The notes beneath the pieces were generated by a model. That model searched no databases. It was not told the DNA's origin and was given only the letters and a program-made list of their open reading frames with translations. Position numbers and translations under genes: made by a program. From Sipunculus nudus (taxonomy: Eukaryota > Annelida > Sipuncula > Golfingiida > Sipunculidae), in the NCBI GenBank assembly GCA_026874595.1, contig CM049308.1:36324027-36388026 (forward strand): a DNA stretch of 64,000 nucleotides. The letters are read 5' to 3'. Below are positions 1 through 12,607 of the stretch, piece after piece (within the stretch, counting starts at the first letter, position 1; each line of letters opens with the position of its first letter).

Positions 1-252
1 ATAACCACCTGCAAGCTTACATATAATTTCATTCAAAAAGGGAATACCATTCATTCTGATCCATTCTTACCAGTCTCTATAAGTAATATCATAATAAGTA
101 ATAGCATGATATTATTATCTAAAGTGATTTTCTTTTTATTTTTTGTTTGCAATTAATTTGATTTATTTCTTTGGCATTCTTTGATATTCAATAGCAGCAC
201 AGAATATATTTAAATGTATAGTGTGTACTTTAAATGTATGATTTATACCATG

Positions 253-475
253 GGGGTAATTGTCCAGGGGGTAGTTGTCCGGGGGGTAATTGTACCGGGG
301 GGTAATTGCCTGGGGGGAAGTTGTCTGGGGGGGGGGGTAGTTGTCCGAGGGGGTAATTGTCCTGGGGGGTAATTGTCGGGGGGGGGGGGTAATTGTCTAG
401 GGGGTAATTGTCCAGGGGGTAATTGTCGGGGGTAATTGTCCGAGGGGTAATTGTCCAGGGGGTAGTTGTCCTGTT
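253..475 (+). repeat. G-rich minisatellite, unit ~15 bp (ggggggtaattgtcc)
   Basis: About 14 degenerate units of ggggtaattgtc(c/g) with G runs from 3 to 10. The purity and period vary between units. The open frames on the opposite strand (PGQLPP repeats) are translations of this repeat, not genes. Confidence 0.9.
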
Positions 476-479
476 GCCC

Positions 480-1620
480 CAAGTTGTATACATATGCAAA
501 ATTTTAGGCAGAAAAGTCAAACCACTACATGTATATGAGTGATTTTATCCCACAGCAGACTAACAGAAGGACTTGTGCAAAAATGGTGGCAGGTGGCGCC
601 ACCAATTTTTCTGTATAAATAAGAGCTATGTGAGATCTATACACATGCAAAATTTCAGGGGGATATGTCCAACCAGTCCTGAGATATAAGCCTGAATGTC
701 TGCATCGTTAACTAGAATGTAGGTGGCGCCACCTGCCAAAAAGTAGAGAAAGCTATCCAAGATGTATAAACATGCAAAATTTTTAGGCAGATAAGTCAAA
801 CCACTATAGAGATATGAGTGATTTTAGCCCACACCAGACAAACAGACAGACGCTGTGCAAAAATAGTTGCAGGTGGCACCTCCAGTTTTGTGTATGATAA
901 AGAGCTATGGGAAATCTATACACATGCAAAATTTTGGCCCAATCTGTCAAATGGTTCCCGAGATATGATCTTGGATGTCTGCAGCGTAAAATAGAATGTA
1001 GGTCGCGCCACCTGTCATAAAATCAAGAAAGCTGTCCAGGATGTATAAAACTACGAAATTTTAGGCACATATGTCAAACCACTGCAGAGATATAAGTGAT
1101 ATTATCCCACAGCAGACAAACAGATGGATGCTGTGCAAAAATGGCTGCAGGTGGCGCCACCAGTATTGTGTATGATAAAGAGCTATATGAGATCTATACA
1201 CATGCAAAATTTTGGCCCAATCGGTCAAACGGTTCCCGAGATATGAGCTTTAATGTCTGCAGCATGAGCGTGAATGTAGGTGGCGCCACCTGTCATACAA
1301 TCAAGAAAGCTATCCAGGATGTATATGCATGCTGAATTTCAGGTGAATTATTCAAAGCACTGCAGAGATATGAGTGATTTTAACCCCTGGCAGATGAACA
1401 GATGGACACTGTGCAAACATGGTTGCAGGTGGCGCTACCATTTTTGTGTATGTTATAAAGCTATTCAAGGGCTACATTTGTACAACATGTTTTTCCTGAT
1501 CCGTCAAACGGTTCCCGAGACATGTGGGTTTATGTATGGAAACAGACACACAAATGGACGCTGGGCAGAGAGGAAAGGTCAGAGGTCAATGCAAATTGGT
1601 TAGGCACCAGTTCACATGTG
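480..1620. repeat. Tandem array A, ~279-bp units with paired GGTGGCGCCACC palindromes
   Basis: aggtggcgcc-type blocks recur at 591, 871, 1149 and 1427 (spacing 280, 278, 278), with a second palindrome ~130 bp into each unit (721, 999, 1278). Surrounding blocks (tgtgcaaaaatgg, cacatgcaaaattt, gagatatgag) recur in step. About four units, moderately diverged. Confidence 0.9.
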
Positions 1621-2374
1621 ACCTGATAACTGGTGCAAGTCTCGGAAAAATCCGTCCAGTAGTCTCAGAGAAGTTCTCCGGAAACGAACGCTGCGTTGGC
1701 GGCAGCAGCAGAACCCGGTCAAGAACATAGTATCCGCAAAACTTCATTTTGGCAGATACAGTTACATGGTCTTTGCATTTTAGCCTAACAAATATCTAGA
1801 TTACTTATAGACATTCCTATTAATAAATGACTACTATTTATATATATATTTAAATTTGTTTTTAATTACAAATGATGAGTTAGTGGGTGCTTTTATGAAG
1901 AATACTTCTTTTGAAAAGAGCTGACTGCTTCACTTCTGGAATGAGTCAGCAATTTTTGCATGACCATAGGTTCATAAATAACTAACCATCAGATGAACTG
2001 CAGTGAAACTGGATATTATCAACTTTATGCTCCAGGCTACAATTACAGTTACATCATCTGCTCCTCACATCAATAATCAATACTGAGAAATTTTATCTTA
2101 CCAATCTATCACCAAATTTTAAATCATATTAAGACGTAGTTTAGGTCTATTAAATAGGAAAAAAAATGGTTGTTGCCCTTCTCTACAACAACCTTTATGC
2201 AACCAAACATTTAAGTTTAGAAAGAGTCCATAAATTTCACTCAAATGACCTATTAAACACTGATTTTTTTAATACACATTGAGTACTCACTGATGACAGT
2301 TGTCTCAAAGCAGGGTTTGTTATCTCCCAAACACCAGCTGGATCTACAAACAGAGTTTTCTTTATACACTTAAA

Positions 2375-3045
2375 CAGGGGTAGGCAAACTTTTATTCAAG
2401 GGGGTCACAGGAACATAAGTTAGGTCTCTAGCGGGCTGCATCAATAAAAAGCTTAGGTATTATTCAAATATCTATTTCATTTGGTACACAAAAAAATGAC
2501 ATATATAGGAATGAATTTATGGTGTTGCTTCATGAATGATACTTAACAGTTTCTAAAACTTTTAAATGAATGTATGCTATTGCACAGAATCCTGTACAAG
2601 GTTAATAGAATTCAGAATTTTTTTAGTTATACTTAAAGCATCGTGGCAATTTGAGTCTGCCAAAAATGACCTGTTCTTGTTAATATTCACACAGGAAATA
2701 TAAGTTAAATAAACGAAAAACAAAGAATATACACCTTATTCTGATAAACTTTACCAAGTTGCATCTGCTTTAGAATACTCTGCCTGATATTTAACTAATT
2801 TATTACAGCTGGAGATCAGTTGAGGATGCTGCAATATTACAGCAAACAGATTCCTTTTCAAACTGATCTTAACCTGAAATTTTAAAATAAGTACCACTTT
2901 AAAGGCATTTTGGACTTTTGGATGCGTGAATGTCAATTTGGACCACACAAATTGACATCACTGTGCAAGGACATTTATGGGCAGCATCAATTTACCTCAT
3001 GGACCACGTGGCCCACAGGCTGTACTAGTACTTAGGCCATCCCCG
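2375..3045. mobile_element. hAT-like non-autonomous element
   Basis: The left end caggggtaggcaaacttttat matches the widespread hAT terminus CAGGGGT(C/A)GGCAA. The interior has gcgggctgcatc near the left end and gaccacgtggcccacaggctg near the right, and the right end ggccatccccg is a partial complement. The 8-bp target duplication is not clear, so the element is probably old. Confidence 0.5.
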
Positions 3046-3985
3046 TTCTAGAACATCTAAAATAATGCTGACATAACTATTAATTCAAGTTTTTATTGTG
3101 CCCCGCACATGAGTGTGATTTAATATATACAGGCCAAAGCCATTTTAATATGTCTAAATTTATGTCTCTATAAATATATTAAAAGTAACTTTTGCAACAA
3201 ATGTTTTCCCTAAAAACTGACAGTGTTTTTAATTAATGTTAATTTTACTAACAGCCAATGTCACACTAAACTGATATGACCATAAGTGCATAAAGATGTA
3301 CCAATGTACCCAAACTGATACTGGCAAGGTCAGTATTGTATCAAGTGTACCTTGAGACAGTGCAGCCTTCTCAGCTCTCTTCAGTGATGGTAACCTATCC
3401 TGAAAAAAAAATATTCAAATGATTCTATTGTACAACGAGTGAGCTACTTAGTTAAATGATGTTACCAGTCTCCATCTGTTGATATACTGATAATTATGTA
3501 CTGTATATGTTGTACATATATGACAGATGTTTTACTTTAACACTGATAAAAAAAATAACATAATATTGATTGTTCATCACAAACAGGATTATTTTTGCAC
3601 ACAAGATCAGATAAACTCTTGATACAAAACAAATTTTTATTTTAAAACCTAAACTTTTTTAAAATTAAAACATAATAATATAAACTCTTTATCTTTAATC
3701 AGTTTCACAATTACCATCTTGTATTCTGCATCTGTTCAGTCACAATCTTGGCAAATCCTGTGGGGACTGCAATAAAAATTAAGACAACATTTGTAATACT
3801 GAAAGCAGCTTTAAACCCACTTATTTTGACACAGAACATCTAACCATGCAATGGACTGCTGTAAAATGTTTAACAGTTACATATTTTACCTGTATGATGC
3901 CATATGCTAAGATGATGATAGCCGCTTGAGGTAAAGAACAACACGAATGTGGTAATACAGTAAAACACTGTGGACAGACATGGGG

Positions 3986-4140
3986 TAATAGTAATAAGTA
4001 ATAGTAATAGTAATAGACTATTACAGCTTTTTCCATGTAATAGTAATAGTTATAGTAAAAGACTCAAAAATTTTAGCTGTAATAGTAATAGTAATAGAAA
4101 CAGAAGGCAAAGTAATAGAGTAATACATATTACTTTCTAT
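3986..4140 (+). repeat. TAATAG microsatellite, block 1
   Basis: Degenerate (agtaat)n/(taatag)n hexanucleotide repeat interrupted by ctgtaatagt and ccatgtaatag segments. Open frames over it (YYYYY, SNSNS) are artefacts. Confidence 0.9.
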
Positions 4141-5695
4141 TACTTCCTGTGAGCCCCTTGATCATGAAGCATATCAGCAAATAATGCTGAACACACTCAA
4201 TTCTTGTCCAGCAATTGCCCAGGAATTGCCTATTGTTGAGGCAAGCATGGGCCAGCTGCCACACTGCTGGTGACCACTGGTGCTAATTACATAAGAGTAC
4301 TGGACAGAGCAGGTCACAGCCAAATAGGTAACCTGGCACAATCTGACCTTTGATTAGTAAACCATGGATAAACAGAGGAATGTTTGATGTTATGAGACAG
4401 ATAAATTGTGTATTATTATATTGACATGTACATCTTATCTCACATCCATCAATCCATATGCATATTCTGAAATATACCTAGATTTATTTTCACAAGCCAG
4501 TTTGCATTTTAATCATACAGATTGCAATAACACACATTTAAGAAAAATAGAATATGGAACCAGATGTAGTTGCAGTGCAGACCCAAAATGTTCATGATAA
4601 GCTTATGGTGTTTTCACTACCAATAACGTATGGAAGCCTACAATGCTATATAAACTCATACCAGTACTACAGTCACTTTGATAAAGTCATACTGCAGGCA
4701 CATGTATTTTGATATCAAATAATTAGATCCTGTTATGTACAAAATTTAAAGTATAAGATTGTTGAATACCAAATTAATTGTGAAAGTGATATAAATAATA
4801 TTTTATTTGTTTTGTAAAATTGATATAAGTTTAAATCACTCTCCATATTCCTAAATTATCCTATGCTGGTTTTGCTGCAATGAAGAAGTGCATGCCTGAA
4901 GAATAAAAGCCATGCATGCTACCATTATTGTAAAGTTTACCACCTCTCTGTTCACTCTCAAGATGTACTATGTGATAAAATAAAACATGGCATCATATCC
5001 AAATGAACATATATACACTTGAGAAGATGGGGTACTTTTGTCTCCAGTTTAGAATCTGTCCAGAATCTTGATGTAAACAGTAGAAACAGGACACAGCCCT
5101 ACCAAAATTCCTCTCCAGATACATACATAAAGGACTAAATTGTCAGCTTTGATACTAAATATTAATATGACATAATCATGAATAATTCCTTTGGAGACCA
5201 TTTTTAGTTACACTGAAAACTTTATTTATTAATTATGCGAAAGAAGATTAAATCTTAACAGAAGTATGTACTACAAAATAAATTTATGTGAAATATATAT
5301 GAAAATAATAAAAATGTACAAGTATGCATATAATTATAAATCAATATTTTACATATGCCAGGGTCTTAATTTCCATGGGTTGCTTTTAAATTACATGTAT
5401 TCAAGAGTTCATACAATTATCTTATAATTTCGACTTGAAACGCCCCAAAAATCATTGAGGTTTCAATATATATATATATATATATATACAAACAGAATTA
5501 AAGAAGCTGAAATAATTAAGATCTCCAGTATCATTAGGCTTATTGTTAATGACAGACACAGTATAAGAAAATTGTGTAGGTAACTGGATGATATAGGTGC
5601 TTCTAATATTAATATATAATATAAAAATGTGATTGCAGTGCTAGTTTATAGCACTCATGGCTGCGCAAAGTCTAGAATCCTCCCATAAGTTTATG

Positions 5696-5836
5696 TTATA
5701 GTAATAGTAATAGTAATAGATACCCCAGTAATAGTAATAGTAATAGAAGATAAAATGTGGTAATAGTAATAGTAATAGCAATATCAGAAATTGAAAGTAA
5801 TAGTAATAGTAATAGTAATAGAACAACTGTAATAGA
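5696..5836 (+). repeat. TAATAG microsatellite, block 2
   Basis: Same hexanucleotide repeat as block 1, 1.6 kb downstream. Both blocks lie next to an 'acatggggt/accccatgtctgactgtgg'-like flank, seen as complementary copies: gtggacagacatggggt at 3969 and accccatgtctgactgtgg at 5835. Confidence 0.85.
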
Positions 5837-6290
5837 CCCCATGTCTGACTGTGGAATCGCTTAACATTTTTATCCATTCTTGATGTTAAAAACATGTTTG
5901 TAAGTCTTCAGTTTAGATCATAATAGTGACAAGACCCTCAGCACAGTACCGGTATATTGTGACTGACACAATTATGAGGGTAGTACCAGTGTGTCTCACT
6001 GAAATAAATAAAATTTTGTTTCTGTTCCAAAAATGCTCCTTAAACAAATTTTCATTGACAGCTCTTAAAATTATAAAGAGCAGTATATTTAAGGGTGCTT
6101 ATCTTGGATCAAGGATTACTCCTCAAATGTCTTGACAGAAACATTTCAATGAAATTAAAACTACATGCATCACAACCACTGGTTTAACTTACTGCAAAGA
6201 AAATGAGGTATTGCTTCATCTGCACCATGCAAGCTCTTGGTAACTTTTGGTTGTAAAAGGGCAATATCTCATTTTCTTTGCAGTAAGGAA

Positions 6291-6430
6291 GGTGTTTCCT
6301 TTAAATGTAACAAATTTATATTTTAAAGTTTGACAGATGAGACAAGTAGTCCCGGCTGTCTCAATGTGCCTAACAGAAAGAGGTTTGTTTGGAGTATAAA
6401 CAACATCTGGCAGAAGGGGAACATTTAATG
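6291..6430 (-). repeat. Dispersed repeat family R2, reverse copy
   Basis: On the - strand reads tgccagatgttgtttatactcc...gggactacttgtctcatctg...ggaaacacc, matching the 38310 copy. Confidence 0.6.
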
Positions 6431-7194
6431 TGACCTTCATGAAAATATTGCATGCACAAATGAATAAAGATCATGATGGAATGCATTCTGATTGGATGAC
6501 ACAAAGGAAAAAATGTACCTCTAATAAAACTGGAGACGTGTTATGTATATAATTTGTCTATTCAATAAAAGGGTGTCAAAACTTGACAAAAGAAAGTTTA
6601 CCCTTTGAGCTCTGCATGGGTATCAATACTAGTACTATTAATATTATTACTATTATATTATAGTATTATTCACATTCACAACGCTTGGGCCAGTTTGGAC
6701 ATTACAGTCTTTGACTGTATTTCTATTAACCACAGCCAGGATATTATTGCTATCCATGCGAAACCATCCCACGAATTACTGAGAGTTGGTTATGGCACTG
6801 ACACAGTCATACAGACCTTCATGACCTGTTCAGCACAAGATCTATTTGTTTATCAGGTATAGATCTATGTAGCGACAGCTTGTCACCCCAAACGTCGATT
6901 TTAGATGAGCTGAAGACGATGGGGTGACAGTACAAGCTATTGGGTTCGCATCAATTCTAGTATGTGCAGATGTGCACGCCATTTCTGACACTACTTTTCA
7001 TTTTCATCTACTTCTCGAACTGTCATTTTCCTGAGTTAAGACAAAAAGTGTCGTTATTCTGTTGGAAAAAATAATAATAATTACATACACGGTTGACTTA
7101 CGTGTAAACGTGCAGCAGTTTTTAATTCCGAGGCTGGTTTTACTCGAAAAACTCGTCTCCACGTCTGTCAGCGGGAGAACCATAACTTCCGGTA

Positions 7195-8820
7195 GGGGAT
7201 TTCCAAACGGCTATGTGTAAAACTCGGAAGTCCGAAGTCGGAAGCAAGGACTTTATTAAAGCAATGATCGAAGCATAATTAAAATGCTACTACATCAATG
7301 GAAAGTACCTTTTTATTTTTATTGATAGAATAAGGTCTTTTCTATCATCATGTAAAATAATCGAAGTTATCCATCCGAAGTTAATGACTATTTTTTGCTC
7401 GGAAATGTCCGGTTATGGTCCAAATGTGTAAAACTCGGAAGCCAGTAATGGCAAATGCACTGGTCATCATATCGTCAGTAAACGTGTCAAGCATTTTCAG
7501 TTTCTTCAGTATCATATATTTTTTACAAACTCAATCTGTTTTGTAACATTCATGATGCTGTTATATAATAATATATTATATTGATATGTTATTTCATTTT
7601 GTAAAACAAGATATTTTAACTCAACAATATTTTACGCTGTTACCGCATTTTATGTTGGTGGAAACATGAGAAAAAATAAAGGTCTTGATAATATTTTATT
7701 CATGTGCCCCTATAAAAATTACCCTGATAATATCATAGAGACTTAAACAGAAAATTTGACAGAACCAAAAAACCGTCCAGTTAATGTTTTTACAAGTTGC
7801 TTCGAACAAAATATTTAATTTTAAATATATAAATTGAAAAACCTTTTCCTCTTCCATTAACCAAAAAAAATCATAAGGATTAAGAATCTGTTAGATTCTT
7901 ATCTATTATGTAATACTTTTTATGCCAAATTATATTTTACATTTCATGGTCCGGTTGCACACATTGATTTATATATATATATATTATGTAAACAAAATTG
8001 TAATTTCTTATCGAGATCCTTGTAATCGTACTGTAATATGAAGTTGAAGGGAGCACATTCTGGTTATATGCCCTTATCATGCAATCAGTTGCAAACATAC
8101 TTTAATATATTAATAAATATCCATATATTTGAAGTTGAAATGTGATGTTGAAACATCAGGAGTGAAATTATTATAATATAAATATCGAGATTTATAAAGC
8201 TTGAAAGAAAGAGTCAAAAACTTGAAAAAGAATTAATTTTAGTTTTAAAAAAATATTTGCTTAAATTCGTACATCGATCAGATTTTATAATAATACATGT
8301 ATTAGTATGTTATATATTATCTGGACTGTTGTATCCCTTTTCTAAGATATAAATTTAACTTTTTTTTAAAATATCGTTGAACTCTAACATATTGCTAACA
8401 TATTGAAAAACATTTCGTTTTGTATATGATACATGTATGATTGTTCCAGCGATGACCTTCTGGGATATATTGAATTTTCATATTTGCTTAACGTATGGAA
8501 AATATATTACTACTTTTAATTTTTGAATGACATCGTGATTTATAACTGTGTTTTTAATGTCGTATAAGGGTTTATTATACCATATTTATTATTCAGTGAT
8601 GCACCCATAGAGGGCGCAAGCCCGTTTAGACGTAATATCTCTTAATTTTCATTTCTTTTCCAGATTACTTTTTTATTCCCTAGCAATTTTATTATTATAT
8701 TTATTACTTTCCAATTCATAAATTGGTGATTCACTCCACTGAGAGAGCATCCAAATATATACTAGTATAATGAGAGAGGAAGTATTTCCGTTATCACACT
8801 TTTCTCGATAATAATACCGA

Positions 8821-8884
<64 letters not shown>

Positions 8885-9310
8885 TTTACAAATAAAAAAA
8901 TTAAGAACATAGTTTTCCGATTATGTATCATGTATTGTATTATACACTCATAAAAAGCAGAATCATGCATAAGCAATTTTAATATATGCATGCAACTATG
9001 ATTATAATGAAACTGCATTTGGGCACAGTGCGTCTCTGTGACTTCCGAGTTACACACATTGGATAACATCCAAGCACTTCTGACTGACTTCCGAGATGGC
9101 TTCCGAGCACAAAATCTTCCATAAGGTTCAAATTAACGGATAACTATTATTCTTCACAGAATGATAAAAAAGATCTTATTCTATCGGGGAAAAAACAAAA
9201 CGGTTTTGAAGCGTTAGCATTTTGTATATGCTTTAAACTGCTTTCGTTTGTTTCCGGCTTCCGGCTTCCGACTTCCAAGTTTACATACACGACCGCGCCA
9301 TGACACATTT
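7195..9310. mobile_element. ~2.1-kb fold-back element with ~260-bp inverted arms
   Basis: Arms at about 7200-7455 and 9030-9300 match in inverted orientation. Both contain tgtgtaaaactcggaag-like ends, gatagaataaggtctttt-like centres and repeated cggaag motifs. The ~1.6-kb interior is very AT-rich, lacks coding potential and holds a 59-bp (AT)n tract. Exact ends and target duplication were not resolved. Confidence 0.65.
8823..8881. repeat. (AT)n microsatellite
   Basis: 59 bp of near-perfect AT dinucleotide repeat inside the 7.2-9.3 kb fold-back element. Confidence 0.97.
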
Positions 9311-9797
9311 GGTTTTGAATGAGAAGTACCGCTTCACGTGAATCGGTGCCACAGTGATGAAAGGAGGTAACAATTGTAATTATTTTTGTGTAACAACATT
9401 TTTTCTTCGATATTTAGCACATATAATACGACTATATAAGCCTGTGAAGCCAATTAATACCAGACAGGAAATATTTTGATCCGACCCTTAGAATGGGCGT
9501 TCTGTTGTGACTGCCATCATGACTCCAGGCCCTATCACTATCAGTTTTTTTCCGAAGGCCTGAGTGTCATGTTGTCATGGCTAAGATCTATGTACATCAA
9601 GTCTCCCGTTTTTCGTTTGATTGTCACCATGAGAAACACATTCGCGAAATGTAGCGCCCGTTATAGCATACATTAGACTGGCTCCCCTCCCTCAATGTCA
9701 AATCGTTCTCTTATTTTAAGTGGCCGCCTTTAGCGACCAAACGTCTAATGGCCTGTGGTTTGTACTCTTAGAATTATCTTACATTTTAGTCACCCTT

Positions 9798-9835
9798 TTT
9801 GTGTGTGTGTGTGTGTGTGTGTTGGGGGGGGGGGG
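9798..9835 (+). repeat. (GT)n followed by G10
   Basis: About ten GT units and then a run of ten or more G, directly before the 9851 hairpin. Confidence 0.9.
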
Positions 9836-9850
9836 AGATTCGGAATCACG

Positions 9851-9927
9851 ACTGCAGTTAGACCCAGTTGTGGCTCTGTTTAAAAAAACTGTTTACAACA
9901 GAGCCACAACTGGGTCTAGACTGCAGT
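9851..9927. repeat. Hairpin: 30-bp near-perfect inverted repeat, 16-nt loop
   Basis: The arms 9851-9880 and 9897-9927 are complementary apart from a one-base bulge. The loop is taaaaaaactgtttac. It is preceded by (GT)n and a G10 run. Confidence 0.85.
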
Positions 9928-11485
9928 GTGTGTACCGGCCGAGGTGTTTGAGCGTGGCAGGAATGTCCCCCAACATTTGTCGGGTATTTTAAATTTCTAA
10001 TAAAAAATATGCAATATTGACGCAACCCGAGAATAAGATAACAGGGAACGGTATCTCTCCGGAAACAAACGAGAAGTAAAAATTATTCCCCTAAAAATTC
10101 TAATCAATAAAACTTGCATGATTTTATTTTTCATTTGAGCGTTTAAGGTGGTAATACCACAATGTCGTGGAAACGGGGGAGTCAGGTCATATTAACAGTC
10201 ATTCTGATTTTTATTTATTTCTGAAAAAGCTGCAGTTTATTGACATTTAAGGATCATCGCGACAGTGTGGCACATTTTTTTAACTTCTCGTTCTCGTATA
10301 TTTTACTAATTTCAATTAGAGCCTTATCTAATGACATAATATACATTAATTTAATTAGCAAAATGTGGCGGGGAGTATAGCGTGGTATGTCCCCTCTGTT
10401 GAAATCGTGGGGGCGAGGGGGGCACATTTCCCCACCATACAAATCTATACATTATGTTAATAACATACCAAAGCAGCTAAAATCTTAATATGAATTACAG
10501 TAACAAATATTCTGATAAATGACATGCAATCTTAACAAGATTTTGGACTGAATTGTGGACTGCAGTATAAAACTGACGAAGAGATAGAGGAAACAGAACA
10601 GCTGGAACTGCATGGGTAAAGGGTGAGATGGTCCATCCCTTTTCTCGTTAGTCTTTACTACGGTTGACAGATGGCACTACCTGTCACAGAACATTTCCTC
10701 TTTTGCTGCACTTATCCAACACAAGGATTCTATAGTAATACGAACGACGGCTAATAAAAGTTACCGGGAATTTAGGGCAATTGACCAGTTTTATACTAAA
10801 AGAGGAACGTTGGTGCGCCACTTTAGGCATAATTACACCATCAACAGGTGGTGACGTATTACATTTTCCCCTTGGCTGGTTTGTCTGTTAACAAGTTCTG
10901 TAGAGCCATGCAGGGTTTATTCGCTTTCTTTCGTTGTCATCGTACACGACCATTCGGGACATCTCGGCCGAATCCATTGGCTTCTAGCCTCGGATGTATC
11001 TAAGGCCATGTATGATACATCACCAATTATGGTGTACTTCGCCGGAAATCCACTGAATTGCCATTTCTACTGACTCGTATAAGAAAAGATCACAGTTTTC
11101 GCTAAGAATACATTGTTTTGACATATTAATGTGTATCATACGGGCTTGATGAGTTGCTTACCATCAAATATGACCATGTTCCGACAGGAATTTAACTAGA
11201 AGGTTCAGTTTATCACAAATGCCTTATACATTGCCCACTGGAGGTGGACTTCCTGGCGTGAACTGTATATCATCGTGCGGCCCAAATCAGTATACCGGGT
11301 ATTTTTCCATTTATTTCTTGATTCAGTGTTGTCTTATTTAGCTTTAAAGTAGAATATGTGATTACTGACAGTGCCTGTACACAAAATACACTGTTTTGAT
11401 CCTACAAAGGGCACGACAAGTGTGCAGTTGACCTGGCCTTGACCTTGCCTTGCCGGAATACTTTACATGGCGACCCCAAGTGGAC
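9928..11485. other. Non-genic region
   Basis: No supported coding exon. It contains one diverged copy (10949-10984) of the hairpin arm found at 11486 and otherwise unique-looking sequence. Confidence 0.5.
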
Positions 11486-11560
11486 CATTCGGAACACCTG
11501 GCCGAATCCGTTGGCTTCAGCCTATAGAAGCCAACGGATTCGGCCCAGGTGTTCCGAATG
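11486..11560. repeat. Hairpin: 33-bp near-perfect inverted repeat, 8-nt loop
   Basis: The arms 11486-11518 and 11527-11560 are complementary apart from one bulged base. Diverged copies of the arm occur at 10949-10984 (same strand) and 11570-11608 (complement). Confidence 0.85.
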
Positions 11561-11779
11561 CTCAATGTACATCCGAGCCCAACGAATTCAGCCGAGGTAT
11601 TCCGGATGCGCACATGACGTCCGTCTTTCATCACGTAACAACAGTTCCGGCAGTTTACCTGATTCTGTTTTTTTTTAAGTCATTAAGCATTTGGTTGTCC
11701 GTTTTATCCGCCTACCACGCCATGCAGAAGTAACATATTAGTTTAAGTAGATTTTGAAATCTATCTGTTGGAAAACGGT

Positions 11780-12592
11780 TCTTTTTAGCGAACCTGTGAG
11801 CTTATGCGATGGTATGGCGACGTCGGTCGTCTGTACGATAACCCATACTATCTGAAAAACGGTATAGGAGCTAGCATCTATCTATCAAACTATCGGATTT
11901 AGCTTTTTTTTTGGCTATCTGCATTGACTTTGATTTTATAGGGAAACAGCTAAAAAATACTTTAAAAATCGTCTTCTCCGAAATTGTCCAGCCAAATTGT
12001 TCAATATTTCATAGAAATAATCCCAGAAACAATCTCTCATACGTTTGTTCCAATGGTTTCAGTCAGGTGATTTTTGGCCGAGTTACAGGAAGCTGAACTT
12101 AGTCATTTGGCAAAAAAAAAACATTCTAAAATTACCATCCTCAGAAACGGCTTTAGCTATCATCACCAAATGTTATGTAAATGTTGGTCACTTTAGTCGT
12201 ATTTGAAACTGAGGTATTGCTTGCGGCACCTGAACCAACCTTTTCTGTGCGGGTGTTATCGATCATCAGTACATTAAGCCATAATTTCTTAGGAACAGCA
12301 GGAGCTAGCACCCCCAAATTTATTGCAAAAAGCAGTCATATGTCAAATGTTGTGGGATTGAGCTTTTCGTGGCGCCACCTGCATCGACTTACATTTTACG
12401 GGGAAAAGCCAGAAAACCTTTGAAAATCTCCGAAATCATCCAGCTTTAATATCAAACATTTCATAGAAATGATGCCAGAGATGAGTTCTTTCAAGTTTGT
12501 TCAAACTGTTTGGGTTCAATGAATTTTGGCAGAGTTACAGGAATTTGACTCAGTCATTTGGCCAAGTAAGCATACTAACATAATCTCAGAAA
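11780..12592. repeat. Array D: ~450-bp units (left part, before the fold-back insertion)
   Basis: catttcatagaaat-type blocks at 12007 and 12457 and gagttacaggaa at 12080 and 12531 show a ~450-bp period. Each unit includes caggagctagca and a ggcgccacc block (12370). Confidence 0.75.
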
Positions 12593-12607
12593 CGACAGGA
12601 GCTAGCA

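Larger units (their letters stand above)
1621..7194. other. Non-genic region outside the listed repeats
   Basis: AT-rich sequence with many stops in all frames. Apart from the hAT-like element, the two TAATAG blocks, a short (AT)n at 5466-5489 and the R2 copy, I see no gene, RNA or further repeat. Confidence 0.5.

Noticed and set aside
480-1620. CRISPR-like array
   Set aside because: Regular spacing, but the units are ~279 bp of diverged homologous sequence rather than short identical repeats with unique spacers, and the genome is eukaryotic.
5641-5895. Tyr-rich 84-codon frame
   Set aside because: Direct translation of the TAATAG microsatellite on the - strand.
8794-9069. 91-codon frame with an IYIYIY tract
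   Set aside because: Translation of the (AT)n tract in a fold-back element.
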